From contig NZ_JBHYDW010000018.1 in assembly GCF_051860475.1 (NCBI RefSeq), positions 1 through 46,608 of the forward strand: a stretch of DNA of 46,608 nucleotides. The letters run 5' to 3'. The notes under the pieces are model-generated. The model was not told where the DNA came from. It ran no database searches and was given only the letters and a program-made list of their open reading frames with translations. The position numbers and the translations under genes are program-made. Origin of the DNA: Elioraea sp051860475. Lineage in GTDB: Bacteria; Pseudomonadota; Alphaproteobacteria; Acetobacterales; Acetobacteraceae. This document shows positions 1 through 9,359 of this stretch, piece after piece (positions within the stretch are counted from its first letter, which is position 1; each line of letters opens with the position of its first letter).

Positions 1-375
<375 letters not shown>

Positions 376-519
376 TGATCCGGCGTCATGACGGGGTCTC
401 CTCAAAAAGGGGAACCCGTCAGGCCCATGCGCAGCACGAAGCGCGGCCTTCCGGCACATCTCATTGCATCGCACGCAGAACCCACGTGCCCCGCTCAGCG
501 GGGCGTCCCCGGATCGGAT
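376..519 (+). other. 23S-5S internal transcribed spacer with hairpins
   Basis: This short spacer has no coding potential. TGACGGG at 389-395 pairs with CCCGTCA at 415-421, and GCCCCGCT at 488-495 pairs with AGCGGGGC at 497-504. Stems like these flanking 5S rRNA are usual rRNA processing (RNase III/E) signals; that role is inferred. Confidence 0.6.
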
Positions 520-637
520 GACCTGGTGGCTTTGGCGAGGGGCCAACACCCGATCCCATCCCGAACTCGGCCGTGAAAACCCTCAGCGCCCATGGTACTG
601 CGTCCTAAGACGCGGGAGAGTCGGTCGCTGCCAGGTC
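520..637 (+). rRNA. rrf: 5S ribosomal RNA
   Basis: A sequence of about 118 nt has the terminal helix ACCTGG (521-526) pairing with CCAGGT (631-636). It carries the conserved internal segments CCCGATCCCATCCCGAACTCGG and the GCGCCCATGGTACTG region. It lies directly downstream of 23S in the canonical order. Ends are estimated from the terminal helix. Confidence 0.95.
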
Positions 638-687
638 TTCCAATCCGGGGACATCCACGGAACCATCGCATCACGCTCAGGCTTCAC

Positions 688-764
<77 letters not shown>

Positions 765-768
765 CGCG

Positions 769-799
769 CGCCCGCCAGGCAATGCCCGGCGGGCGTTCG
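769..799 (+). terminator. rRNA operon terminator hairpin
   Basis: CGCCCGCC (769-776) pairs perfectly with GGCGGGCG (788-795), and GGC/GCC continue the stem inside the loop. Only a short T-poor tail (TTCGTGTCT) follows, so this is a strong hairpin but a weak intrinsic terminator by the U-tract criterion. It sits 5 bp after the tRNA CCA and just before the convergent peptidase gene ends, which supports the role. Confidence 0.65.
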
Positions 800-820
800 T
801 GTCTCTGCGCCCCGTGTGCG

Positions 821-2218
821 TCAGCGCGGTGCAGCACCCTCGCCGATGTCCCACCAGATCCCGGCCATCAGCCCGAGCCCCTCGCGCAGCAGCGGTGCGA
901 GCGCGTGCTCGTCCGGCCCATGCTGGTTGCAGCCGGCATAGGAGTTCGGCACCCAGATCACCGGCGTGCCGAGCTCCTCGGCGAACAGGCGCGAAGGGTT
1001 CGAGCCCGACGAGTTCGGGATAACGTTCGGCGCCGCGCCGGCGGTCCGCGTCATCGACTCGGCGATCATCGTCACCCAGGGATCGGCGGGGTCGGTGCGC
1101 GCGGGCGGGAACGCATCGCGTTCCATCACCGGCACGATCTCGACCAGGCCGAATCCCTCCGCGTCGAGATGCGCGCGCAGCGCCGACACGATCCCCTCGC
1201 CCGGCACGTCGACAGTATGGCGCACCTGCAGCCGCGCGCGCGCCTCGGGTTGGACGGCATTGGTCGGCGCGTCCGGGTGGCCGGTGACGAAGGCGAGCAC
1301 GATCACCGAGGTCCAGGCGAAGATCCGCTCGGCCTTGGAGAGCCCAGGCTCGCCCCAGTCGGGGTCGGCCTCGGGAAGGCCAGCGATGTCCTCGAACACG
1401 ATCGCCCCGCAGGCGTCGCGCACGCTCGCCGGCACCTCGGCCGGCACCCAGCCCGGCACACGGATGCGTCCCTTCGGCGTGACGACGGTCGCGAGCGCAT
1501 GGGCGAGGATGAAGCCCGGATCGGCGAGCACGCCGCCCCAGTGGCCCGAGTGGTGTGCGCCCTCGCGCAGCCTCACCACCAGGTCGAACGCCACCCCGCC
1601 GCGCGCGCCGAGCTTCAGTTCCGGCATGAAGGTGGTCTGGCGTGGCCCGTCCAGACCGATGAACACGTCCGCGGCGAGCCGGCTGTGGTCGCGGCGCAGC
1701 AGCGCGCGCATGCCCGGCGAGCCGACCTCCTCGCCGGTCTCGACGAACACCTTGGCATTGAAGCCGAGCCGGCCGCGCTCGGCGAGCACCGCGCGCAGCG
1801 CCTCGATCGCGATCAGATGCTGGCCCTTCTTGTCGACCGTGCCCCGGCCGAACCAGAAATCGCCGGCGACGGTGACCGACCACGGATCGCGGCCGTCACG
1901 CCACCTGCCGGCGAGTCCCCGCACGACATCTCCGTGGCCGTAGATCAGCACGCTCGGCAGCGCCGGGTCTTCGATGCGGCTCGACAGCATCGCCGGACCG
2001 CGCCCTGCTTCGGGGTTCTCCAGCACCGCGGTCTCGAAGCCCATCCCGTCCAGCACGCCCGGCAGGGTCTCGGCGCAGTAGCGCACGAGATCGGGCAAGC
2101 GGTCCGGCATCTGGCTCTCGGTCGGCATCGCGACGAGCCGGCGCAGATGCGCGAGATACCGCCCACTGTCGAAACTCTCGTGCGCGCGCTCGATCGCGCG
2201 CTGGCGTGTGCCGGGCAT
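821..2218 (-). CDS. M20 family metallopeptidase / amidohydrolase
   Basis: The 465-residue protein belongs to the M20 dizinc family (ArgE, DapE, acylase/carnosinase-like), which hydrolyses amide bonds of amino-acid or dipeptide-like substrates. Metal-ligand motifs are visible in order: GHGDVV (H95, D97), GRGTVDKKG (D129), ETGEEVGSPG (general base E163 and ligand E164) and IGLDGP (D190). The middle dimerisation/lid domain follows at about 200-330. There is no signal peptide, so it is probably cytoplasmic. The ATG at 2218 is preceded by GGAGGA, which supports this start. It lies downstream of and codirectional with the enolase-superfamily gene but is separated from it by 151 bp containing a long hairpin. 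The true substrate cannot be read from sequence; amidase of an N-acyl or peptide-like compound is the family expectation. Confidence 0.88.
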   Translation of the reverse strand: MPGTRQRAIERAHESFDSGRYLAHLRRLVAMPTESQMPDRLPDLVRYCAETLPGVLDGMGFETAVLENPEAGRGPAMLSSRIEDPALPSVLIYGHGDVVRGLAGRWRDGRDPWSVTVAGDFWFGRGTVDKKGQHLIAIEALRAVLAERGRLGFNAKVFVETGEEVGSPGMRALLRRDHSRLAADVFIGLDGPRQTTFMPELKLGARGGVAFDLVVRLREGAHHSGHWGGVLADPGFILAHALATVVTPKGRIRVPGWVPAEVPASVRDACGAIVFEDIAGLPEADPDWGEPGLSKAERIFAWTSVIVLAFVTGHPDAPTNAVQPEARARLQVRHTVDVPGEGIVSALRAHLDAEGFGLVEIVPVMERDAFPPARTDPADPWVTMIAESMTRTAGAAPNVIPNSSGSNPSRLFAEELGTPVIWVPNSYAGCNQHGPDEHALAPLLREGLGLMAGIWWDIGEGAAPR

Positions 2219-2289
2219 GCTGATCCTCCGCCGCTCGCGGTCGAGCCTCGCATGATGGGGGCGGGCGAGGAAGGCACGCGGTGTCCATC

Positions 2290-2330
2290 ATATCCTCCGC
2301 ACAAAGCCTTCACCTTTGTGCGGAGGGTAT
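2290..2330. repeat. 41-bp near-perfect inverted repeat (operator or terminator)
   Basis: Positions 2290-2306 pair with 2314-2330 over 17 bp with a single G-T pair, around the 7-nt loop CCTTCAC. The core arms read CCTCCGCACAAAG and CTTTGTGCGGAGG. It lies between the enolase-superfamily gene (ends 2370) and the M20 gene (starts 2218), both on the minus strand. No T-tract follows on either strand, so a regulator-binding site or attenuator is as likely as a terminator. Confidence 0.7.
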
Positions 2331-2369
2331 TGCGCGCGGGGTTGGTGGGGCGGCCGCGCCCGACGCGTA

Positions 2370-3440
2370 TCAGACGGGATCGCGGAACGCGAATCCGATC
2401 CCAGCCCGATCCGGCAGCGTCATGACGCCCCGCTCCGGCACAAGATCCTCGGCGAGGCGCTCCCGCAGCCCGTGCTGCGCGCCGTGCATCTCGAGCAGGC
2501 CGCCATGGGCGTGCCCCGCGAGCGCGGCGGCATTGGCGATGTCCCATCCGCCCGCATGCGCCACCGGCACGCCGTGCGCCTCGGCCAGCGCAAGCACACG
2601 CATCAGCGCGGAAATGCCGCCGCAGAACGCGGCGTTCGGCTGGATCCAGTCCACCGCGCCGCACCGGAGCGCGTCACGGAACCACTCGAGCGACGGCATC
2701 ATCTGGCCCGCGGCGATCGGGATCGGGATCGCGCGGCGCAGATCCGTGAGCGCGCCGATGTCGTTGCCGTGCACCGGCTCCTCGAACCAGGCGATGTCGC
2801 AGTGAGCGACCAGCAGCGCGAGCCGCTTCGCGTCCGCGACCGTCATTCCGCAATTGGCGTCGAGCATCAGCCAGGCGGAGGGCCCGATCGCGTCGCGCAC
2901 CGCCCGCACGCGGGCGGCATCCTCATCGGCCCCGCGCCCGCCGGCCGCGACCAGCATCTTCGCGCCGCGATAGCCCTCGGCGATCGCGGCGCGGCAGACC
3001 TCGACCAGCGCGGCCTGGTCGTAGCCGGGCAGGCCGACCGTGGCATAGCAGGACACGCTGCGCCCCGCGCCCCCGAGCAGACGCCAGAGCGGCTCGCCCA
3101 GCCGGCGCGCGCGGAGGTCCCACAGCGCCATGTCGAGCGCCGAGAGCGCCGAGACGAACACCCCGGTGGCGCCGCGGGACGCGAAACGCTGGGCGAGTTG
3201 GCGGCGGATCGCCTCGATCTCACGGCCATCCGCCCCCGGCAGCACCGCGCCAAAGCCCTCGACCAGCAGCGACACCACCTGCGCGGCGAGGAAGCGCCCG
3301 GTCACACCGGTGCCGGACAGCCCGTCCTCGGCCTCCACGCGGCAGCGCACGAAGGCTGGCGCATCGAGCCCCGCATAGCCTCGCGCGGCGTCAGGTCCAG
3401 CGAGCTGCTCCAGGGTCGCGGTGATCCTGCTGATCCGCAT
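2370..3440 (-). CDS. enolase-superfamily (mandelate racemase/muconate lactonizing-like) protein with substituted active-site residues
   Basis: The 356-residue protein has the enolase-superfamily capping domain (1-125) and barrel. The barrel-strand residues visible are K161 (in AKML, so the usual second Lys of KxK is Leu163), first metal ligand D194 (LMLDANCG) and second ligand E220 (WFEEP). At the third ligand position there is Q246 (IAAGQ) in place of Glu/Asp. N269 (QPNAAFCGG) stands where the His-partner Asp is normal, with a conserved His at 295 (VAHAGG). The fold assignment is secure; the reaction is not. The family abstracts a proton alpha to a carboxylate. The substitutions suggest a subgroup distinct from classical mandelate racemase or sugar-acid dehydratases. 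The ATG at 3440 is preceded by AGGA. The neighbour downstream is the M20 hydrolase. Confidence 0.85.
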   Translation of the reverse strand: MRISRITATLEQLAGPDAARGYAGLDAPAFVRCRVEAEDGLSGTGVTGRFLAAQVVSLLVEGFGAVLPGADGREIEAIRRQLAQRFASRGATGVFVSALSALDMALWDLRARRLGEPLWRLLGGAGRSVSCYATVGLPGYDQAALVEVCRAAIAEGYRGAKMLVAAGGRGADEDAARVRAVRDAIGPSAWLMLDANCGMTVADAKRLALLVAHCDIAWFEEPVHGNDIGALTDLRRAIPIPIAAGQMMPSLEWFRDALRCGAVDWIQPNAAFCGGISALMRVLALAEAHGVPVAHAGGWDIANAAALAGHAHGGLLEMHGAQHGLRERLAEDLVPERGVMTLPDRAGIGFAFRDPV

Positions 3441-3516
3441 CCGCTGTTCCTAGCGCGCTTCTGGCGGTGCCGGAAGCGCCGGCCGATCCGCGCCCGTCGG
3501 ACGTGCCGGCCGGGCC

Positions 3517-6500
3517 TCAATCCGTCCGGCCGTTCAGCACCTGCCTCAGCTTCGCGGCGAGCTCCTGGCGGCGATAGGGCTTGCGCAGCAGCTGGACGCC
3601 CGGATCAAGCCGACCGTGGTGGACGATCGCGTCCTCGGTGTAGCCGGAGGTGAATAGCACCGGCAGATTGGGGCGCAGCTCCCGCGCGGCGTCGGCAAGC
3701 TCACGGCCATTCATGCCGCCGGGCATCACGACATCGGTGAACAGCAGGTCGAGATCGTCCGTGGTGCGCAGGACCTCGAGCGCTTCCGGACCGTTGGCGG
3801 CGCCCAGAACGCGATAGCCGAGCGTTTCGAGCGCGCTGACGACGTGCTGGCGCACCAGTGTGTCGTCCTCCACCACCAGGATCGTCTCCCGGCCGCGGGG
3901 CGCCGGACCGCGGTCCGGCTCTGCGTCGGCCGAGCGCACCCTCCTTGGCGCCCGAGGCAGGTAGAGCCGCACGGTCGTGCCGCGGCCTGGCGCTGACTGG
4001 ATACGCACATGACCGTGCGACTGCTTGACGAAGCCATAGACCATGCTGAGCCCGAGCCCGCTGCCCTTGCCGACGTCCTTGGTCGTGAAGAACGGATCGA
4101 AGACGCGCGCCAGCACCTCGGGCGCCATGCCGGTGCCGGTGTCGGAAACCGCCACCATGACGTACGGACCGGGAACGACCTCGCCATCGGCATCCGACGC
4201 GCCCTGCTCGACATGGACGTGTGCCGTCTCGATGGTGAGCCGACCGCCGCCCGGCATGGCATCGCGCGCATTGATGCACAGGTTGAGGATCGCGTTCTCG
4301 AGCTGGCCCGCGTCGACCAGCGCCTCGGGCACCCGCTCGCCGGGATCGAGCGCGATCTCGACATGCTCGCCGAGCGTGCGCCTGAGCATCGTTGCCATCC
4401 CGGCGATCAGCGCATCGACATCGATCGGCTTCGGGTCGAGCGCCTGGCGACGCGCGAACGCGAGCAGGCGGCTGGTCAGCTCCGCGCCACGCTCGGCTGC
4501 GCTGCGCGTCATCTCGGCGAGCGGGCGAAGCGGCGGCGTATCGGGCAGGCTCTCCGCGAGCATCTCGGCGTTGCCGAGGATGATCGTCAGCAGATTGTTG
4601 AAGTCGTGCGCGATCCCACCGGTCAGCTGGCCCATCGCCTCGAGGCGCTGCGACTTGAGCAGCCTATCCTCCATCGCGCGCTGCTCGGTGACATCGGTGA
4701 GCATCGCGCAGACGGCGCGCACGCCGCCCCAGTCGATGCGGAACGCGCGGTTCTCGAGATCGCGCTCCGTCCCGTCGCGACGGCGCCCCTTGACCGCGAA
4801 GAAGCCCGGCGCGTCGCCGCCGCCCAGCCGCGCATTGTAGTAGGCCGTAAGCCGCGCGCGCTCGCTCTCGGCGAACAGTGCGAGGCAGTCGTCGAGGGCG
4901 AGGATCTCCTCGGAGCTCCGGTAGCCCAGCATGCGCGCGAGTTCCTCGTTCGCGAGGATCGGCCGGAACTCATGGTGCACGAGGATGCCAACCTTGGCCT
5001 GGCTGACCAGCGTATCGAGCCGCTGCCGCAGCTCGGCGATCCACGCCTGCGATTCCAGCCGTTCGGTAATGTCGCGCATGCCGCCGACGAAGCGGGCCGG
5101 CTCGCCATCGTCGTCGAGGATCAGGCGGCCTCGATCCTCGACATGGATAAGTCTGCCGTCGCTGTGAATGAAGCGGTACTCGTCGTGCCAGAACGGCTCC
5201 CTGCGCGCGATCACGGCCGAGATGCCCGCGATGACGCGTGCACGGTCGTCCGGGTGGACGTGGTTGGTCCTCCCGTCCGGACCTGCGTAGAGCCTGTCGC
5301 GCGGGTGCCCGAATACGTGCTCGAATCCCTCGCCCCACCAGATGAGGTTGCGCTTGAGATCCCAGTCCCAAACCACGTCCGCGGTGGCGCTGGCGACCGC
5401 CTGGAAACGCTGCTCGCTCGCGCGCAGCGCCTCGAGCGTCCTGCTGCGCGCGATCGCGATCGCGGCAAGACCGGAGACGCGCGCGATCAGTGCGTGGTCT
5501 CTGCCGGTCGGTGCGCGCTGCTCGCGCCAGTAGAGTGCAAAGCTGGCCAGCACCCGCCCATCGGCCTGCTTCACCGGACTCGACCAGCACGCCCGCAGCC
5601 CGTGCGCACGCGCAAGCGGTCGGGCCTCGTCCCAGAGCGGATCGGTCTCGATGTCCACGGTCACGACCGGCGTGCCCCAATGCATGGCCGTGCCGCAGGA
5701 GCCGGCGCGCGGGCCGATCTTCACGCCGTCCAGCGCCTGGCTGAATGCCTCCGGCAGGCTCGGGGCCGCGCCGGTGCGCATGTGCACGCCATCTTCGTCG
5801 AGCAGAACGATCGAGGCGATCGCGTCGGTGGAGAGCTCCTCGACCGTGTGCAGGATCACGCTCAGCACCTCGGGCAGCGGTGCGCCGGCGGCGACGAGGC
5901 CGAGCACGGTCGTTTCGGTGGCGCGCAGCGTCTCCTCGCGCCGGCGCGCCGTGATGTCGCGCTGCACCGCCACCCAGTGGGTGAGCCTGCCGGTCGCGTC
6001 GGCGATCGGAACCAGATCCATCTCCATCCAGAACGGCGTGCCCGCCTTGGTGTAGTTGACCAGCTCGGCATGCACCGGCTCGCCGGCCGCGAGCGCTGCC
6101 TGGATGATGGCGAGCGTGGCGCGGTCGGTCGCCGGGCCATAGAGGATGCGCGGCGTCTGCCCGATCACCTCCGCGGCGGCGTAGCCGGTGCGCTGCTCGA
6201 AGGCGCGATTGACGAACACGATACGGCGCTTCGGCTGATTGACCGGCGCGACCTCGGTGATGACGACCATGTCCTGCAGCCGCGAGACCGCCTTCTCGAG
6301 CAGGCGGAGCTGCTCGTCGGCGGCGCGCTTGCCGGTGATGTCGCGGAAATAGACCGCAAGTCCGTCCTCGGCCGGAAAGGCGCTGATGTCGAACCAGGCT
6401 TCGAGCGGCGCGTAGAAGTACTCGAAGGAGCGTGGCTGCTGCTCGGCGAGCGCCGCGTGATACTCGCGGTACGCGACGGTGCCGATCGCCTGGGGGAACT

Positions 6501-7968
6501 CATCCCACATCATCCGCCCGATCAGCTCGGCGCGCGATCGGCGCAGCACGCGTTCCGCCCGCGCATTGAGGAACACGAATCGCCAGTCGCGATCGACCAG
6601 GAAGAACGCGTCCGACATGCTCTCGAGCGAAGCGTTCAGGCGCTGCGCGAGGGCGCCACGCTCGGCCTCGGCGCGCTTCAGCGGGGTGATGTCCTGGAAC
6701 GCGCCGTGCAGGCGGACGATCCGCCCGCCCAGGTCGCGCACGGCCTCGCCGATCGCGCGCACCCAGCGTCGGCTGCCCGTTGTGGTCACGATCTCCCGCT
6801 CCTCGTCGTAGGGCGTGCCCTCGGTCGCGCATGCCTCAACCGCACGGCGCACCTGCTCGCGGTACTCGGGCGCGTGGAATGCGATCGCCTGCTCGAGCGT
6901 GATCTCCGTCCCCGGCGCGACCTCGTGGATCGCGCGCACCTCGTCCGACCAGGTTACCGCCCCGGTGGCGATCTCCACGCTCCAGCCGCCGATGCGCGCG
7001 ATCCGTCCGGCGATGCGCAGCAGACCTTCGGCACGGCTGAGCGCCCCGTCGCCGACCAGGCGATCCGTGACGTCCACCACCCGGTGGATGATGCAGTCGA
7101 CGGTGCCGTCGGGCCCGAGGACCGGCACGTTGAGCGGCTCCCAGTACCGTTCCTCGAACCCGCCGCCGGCCGCCTCCGGCCGGCGGATCGGGTAGCGCTG
7201 CACCGCCATCCGATCGGTGCGCGCGGTGGCGCGCACGCGGGCCAGCGAGGCGCCGAGGTTGCGGACGCCGTCCGCGCCGGGCTCGTCCGGCGGGTCGGGG
7301 AACACTTCGAACAGGCGGCGACCGACGATCTCCTCGCGCCGCGTCATGGTCGCGTGCAGGTAGGCATCCGAGGCGCCGAGAATCGTGTAGGCGTCGTCGG
7401 CGTCCAGCATCAGATAGAGGTCTGGCATCGCCGCGATCTGCGCGCCGAGCCGCGCGGCCTCCGCTGCACCGCCGCCGCGCCCGCGCGCGCGGGTCGCCGC
7501 GCCCTGGCGCTCCGGTGTCCCGCGCGACTGTGCGGTCATGTCCTCGACGCTCGCTTCCAGCGCGGTGAGCACACCTGCCTCGTCGCGGCGCGCCGAGACG
7601 GTCAGCCGCACGCGGCGCAGGCATGGCCCGCTGGCGCTGAGCCGGGTGTCGATCGTGGCGGCGCCGCGTCGTCCAGCGGCGAAGGCGTCAAGCGCGGCGC
7701 GCCAGCTCGCCCGGCCGTTGGGCGCGAGCAGCGTCGCGAGGTCGCGGCCGACCAGTGCGACCGCGGCGCGGCCGGCGATGCGGCAGAGGGTGGGGTCCGC
7801 CGACAGGATCCGCCCGTCCGGCGACACGATCGCGACACCCCGCCGCGCGTCGTCGGTGCGGGCAGAGTCACGTCGCGGCGGTGCTGAGCTGCGCGCAGCC
7901 CCTCCCGGCAGCCGGGACGCTCTGCCCGCCGAGGGTGCCATCTCGGGTTGTGACGTCCAGATTCTCAT
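3517..7968 (-). CDS. large soluble PAS/GAF hybrid sensor histidine kinase
   Basis: The protein has about 1483 residues. No membrane segment is visible, so it should be a cytoplasmic sensor. From the N-terminus it shows repeated PAS modules, several ending in the typical D-T/I-T linker (DVTDR, DITPLKR, DITGKR, DITARR). A GAF domain follows, with the signature GSCGTAM and later GLRACWSSP, and then two more PAS modules (DITERL, DVTEQR). The kinase core has H-box GGIAHDFNNLL with His at about 1121, N-box NLCINARDAM, G-boxes DTGTGM and GSGLGLS. A C-terminal receiver follows with phospho-acceptor Asp about 1412 (FTDVVMP) and switch Lys (LRKPY). One PAS (GQTPRILYG) resembles a LOV core but lacks the photoreactive Cys. 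The start is uncertain: ATG 7968 is used here; TTG 8004 and ATG 7941 are alternatives, none with a good Shine-Dalgarno. No separate response regulator is adjacent, so it is an orphan. Confidence 0.9.
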   Translation of the reverse strand: MRIWTSQPEMAPSAGRASRLPGGAARSSAPPRRDSARTDDARRGVAIVSPDGRILSADPTLCRIAGRAAVALVGRDLATLLAPNGRASWRAALDAFAAGRRGAATIDTRLSASGPCLRRVRLTVSARRDEAGVLTALEASVEDMTAQSRGTPERQGAATRARGRGGGAAEAARLGAQIAAMPDLYLMLDADDAYTILGASDAYLHATMTRREEIVGRRLFEVFPDPPDEPGADGVRNLGASLARVRATARTDRMAVQRYPIRRPEAAGGGFEERYWEPLNVPVLGPDGTVDCIIHRVVDVTDRLVGDGALSRAEGLLRIAGRIARIGGWSVEIATGAVTWSDEVRAIHEVAPGTEITLEQAIAFHAPEYREQVRRAVEACATEGTPYDEEREIVTTTGSRRWVRAIGEAVRDLGGRIVRLHGAFQDITPLKRAEAERGALAQRLNASLESMSDAFFLVDRDWRFVFLNARAERVLRRSRAELIGRMMWDEFPQAIGTVAYREYHAALAEQQPRSFEYFYAPLEAWFDISAFPAEDGLAVYFRDITGKRAADEQLRLLEKAVSRLQDMVVITEVAPVNQPKRRIVFVNRAFEQRTGYAAAEVIGQTPRILYGPATDRATLAIIQAALAAGEPVHAELVNYTKAGTPFWMEMDLVPIADATGRLTHWVAVQRDITARRREETLRATETTVLGLVAAGAPLPEVLSVILHTVEELSTDAIASIVLLDEDGVHMRTGAAPSLPEAFSQALDGVKIGPRAGSCGTAMHWGTPVVTVDIETDPLWDEARPLARAHGLRACWSSPVKQADGRVLASFALYWREQRAPTGRDHALIARVSGLAAIAIARSRTLEALRASEQRFQAVASATADVVWDWDLKRNLIWWGEGFEHVFGHPRDRLYAGPDGRTNHVHPDDRARVIAGISAVIARREPFWHDEYRFIHSDGRLIHVEDRGRLILDDDGEPARFVGGMRDITERLESQAWIAELRQRLDTLVSQAKVGILVHHEFRPILANEELARMLGYRSSEEILALDDCLALFAESERARLTAYYNARLGGGDAPGFFAVKGRRRDGTERDLENRAFRIDWGGVRAVCAMLTDVTEQRAMEDRLLKSQRLEAMGQLTGGIAHDFNNLLTIILGNAEMLAESLPDTPPLRPLAEMTRSAAERGAELTSRLLAFARRQALDPKPIDVDALIAGMATMLRRTLGEHVEIALDPGERVPEALVDAGQLENAILNLCINARDAMPGGGRLTIETAHVHVEQGASDADGEVVPGPYVMVAVSDTGTGMAPEVLARVFDPFFTTKDVGKGSGLGLSMVYGFVKQSHGHVRIQSAPGRGTTVRLYLPRAPRRVRSADAEPDRGPAPRGRETILVVEDDTLVRQHVVSALETLGYRVLGAANGPEALEVLRTTDDLDLLFTDVVMPGGMNGRELADAARELRPNLPVLFTSGYTEDAIVHHGRLDPGVQLLRKPYRRQELAAKLRQVLNGRTD

Positions 7969-8375
7969 CACGCAACGGTAATCCGTGCGGCGCCCCGACG
8001 CCAAGGATGCAGTTGCGCGGGCCGCGCCGAGCCGGCCCGTTCAAGGTCGGCTTGGCGAAGCAGCCGGCGGTCGGTCCAGCAGTGTGCGGCGGGGGAGGGC
8101 TGAGGAATCGCGGTGACCTGTCCCTTCGCGCGCGCCCGGAGCGCGGCTTCACGTGGGGGCGCGGCGGTGGGCGGGGAATGGCGGGCCGCTCCGCCGCGGT
8201 GACGAATCATAGGATACTTTTCCGCAATGCTGCGCTCACGTCCGCGCTAGTCGTTTCGTGTGCGTTGGCTGCGGCGGGACCGGCGGGGTTCGGGTTGCGC
8301 CGGGCGTCGTGCTGGCGTTTCATGCCCTTCGGAAGCCGGGGCTCACGGCAGGACGAACAACAGGGAGATGCGACG
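7969..8375. other. divergent intergenic region, no gene recognised
   Basis: About 400 bp lie between the divergent sensor kinase and the binding-protein operon. It must hold both promoters. An A+T-richer patch at about 8204-8230 (AATCATAGGATACTTTTCC) is the likeliest promoter area, but I find no convincing -35/-10 pair. I looked for a thiamine (TPP) aptamer because the downstream gene is NMT1/THI5-like and found no such core. No tRNA or known small RNA was recognised. Confidence 0.4.
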
Positions 8376-9359
8376 ATGACGCGACAGGCGATCGGCGCTG
8401 GCGTGCTGCTGCTGGCGATGGCGACGGCCCATCCGGCGCACGCGCAGGACCGGGTGCTGCTGCAGCTCGACTGGATCCCCACCGGAGAGCACGCCGCCTA
8501 CTTCTCCGGCGCCGAGCGCGGTGCGTGGCGCGAGCACGGGATCGAGATCTCGCTGACGCGCGGCTATGGCTCGGGCGACACGGTGCAGAAGGTCGCCGCC
8601 GGCGCGGCCCCCTTCGGCGTGGCCGACATCAGTGCGGTGCTGGCCTCGCGCGCGCGGCAGAACACGCCGGTGAAGCTGATCATGCAGATCTATACCCACT
8701 CGCCGCACTCGCTGTTCGTGCTGAAATCCTCCGGCATCACGAACTTCCGCGGCCTCGAGGGCAAGCGGATCGGCATCACACCGGGCAACTCGCACCGGCT
8801 CTACTTCCCCGAGGTGGCGCGCCGCGCCGGCACCGATCCCGACCGCATCCAATGGGTGAACACGGATGCCTCGGCCATGGCGGCGCTGTTGATCGCGAGG
8901 CGGATCGATGCCGCGCCATTCTTCGCGATCCACCACTACTACCAGAACAAGGCGGCGCAGCGCGCGGGCGAGGAGATCGTCGTGCTGCCGTTCGTCGAGA
9001 CCGGGTTCGCGATCTATGCCACGGGGCTGGTCACCACCGACCAGATCATCGCGCAGAACCCCGATCTGGTGCGGCGCTTCCTGCGCGGCGCGACCGACGC
9101 CTTCACCTGGGCGAACGCGAACCGCGAGCAGGCGTGCCGTCTGCACGTGCAGCGCAACCGCGAGGTCGAGCTCGACGACTGCATGGGCTCGCTGCGGGCG
9201 ACGATGTCCTACGTGTTCAACGACCATTCGCAGAAGACCGGGTTCGGCCGGCACGATCCCGAGCGCATGGCGTTCACCTGGACGCAGGTCGCCGCGTCGC
9301 AGGGGATCGATCCCGCCTGGAGCGCTGCGCAGGCGGTCGATCTCAGCCTTCTGCCGTGA
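8376..9359 (+). CDS. NMT1/THI5-family ABC transporter substrate-binding protein
   Basis: The 327-residue periplasmic binding protein has a Sec signal peptide (hydrophobic run 6-18, cleavage after AHA at 21-23). The mature start LLQLDWIPTGEHAAYF is the hallmark of NMT1/THI5-like proteins that bind pyrimidines, taurine/sulfonates or related N-heterocycles. The ATG at 8376 follows GGGAGA; an earlier ATG at 8368 is out of frame. The stop overlaps the GTG of the ATPase by 3 bp, so it is the first gene of a four-gene operon. The ligand is unknown. The amidohydrolase at the end of the operon suggests a nitrogenous heterocycle or ureide rather than a sulfonate; that is inference. Confidence 0.9.
   Translation: MTRQAIGAGVLLLAMATAHPAHAQDRVLLQLDWIPTGEHAAYFSGAERGAWREHGIEISLTRGYGSGDTVQKVAAGAAPFGVADISAVLASRARQNTPVKLIMQIYTHSPHSLFVLKSSGITNFRGLEGKRIGITPGNSHRLYFPEVARRAGTDPDRIQWVNTDASAMAALLIARRIDAAPFFAIHHYYQNKAAQRAGEEIVVLPFVETGFAIYATGLVTTDQIIAQNPDLVRRFLRGATDAFTWANANREQACRLHVQRNREVELDDCMGSLRATMSYVFNDHSQKTGFGRHDPERMAFTWTQVAASQGIDPAWSAAQAVDLSLLP

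Noticed and set aside
6100..6240. Possible LOV photoreceptor domain in the sensor kinase
   Set aside because: The motif reads GQTPRILYG, without the flavin-binding Cys of GRNCRFLQ, so light sensing by adduct formation is not supported.
4009..7887. Very long plus-strand open frame opposite the sensor kinase
   Set aside because: It is antisense to a protein with unmistakable PAS, GAF, kinase and receiver motifs; its own translation is His/Arg/Ala-rich with no domain. Long antisense frames are expected at this GC content.
8005..8375. Possible thiamine riboswitch before the NMT1/THI5-like gene
   Set aside because: No CUGAGA-type core or matching second conserved element could be found; the region is simply GC-rich.
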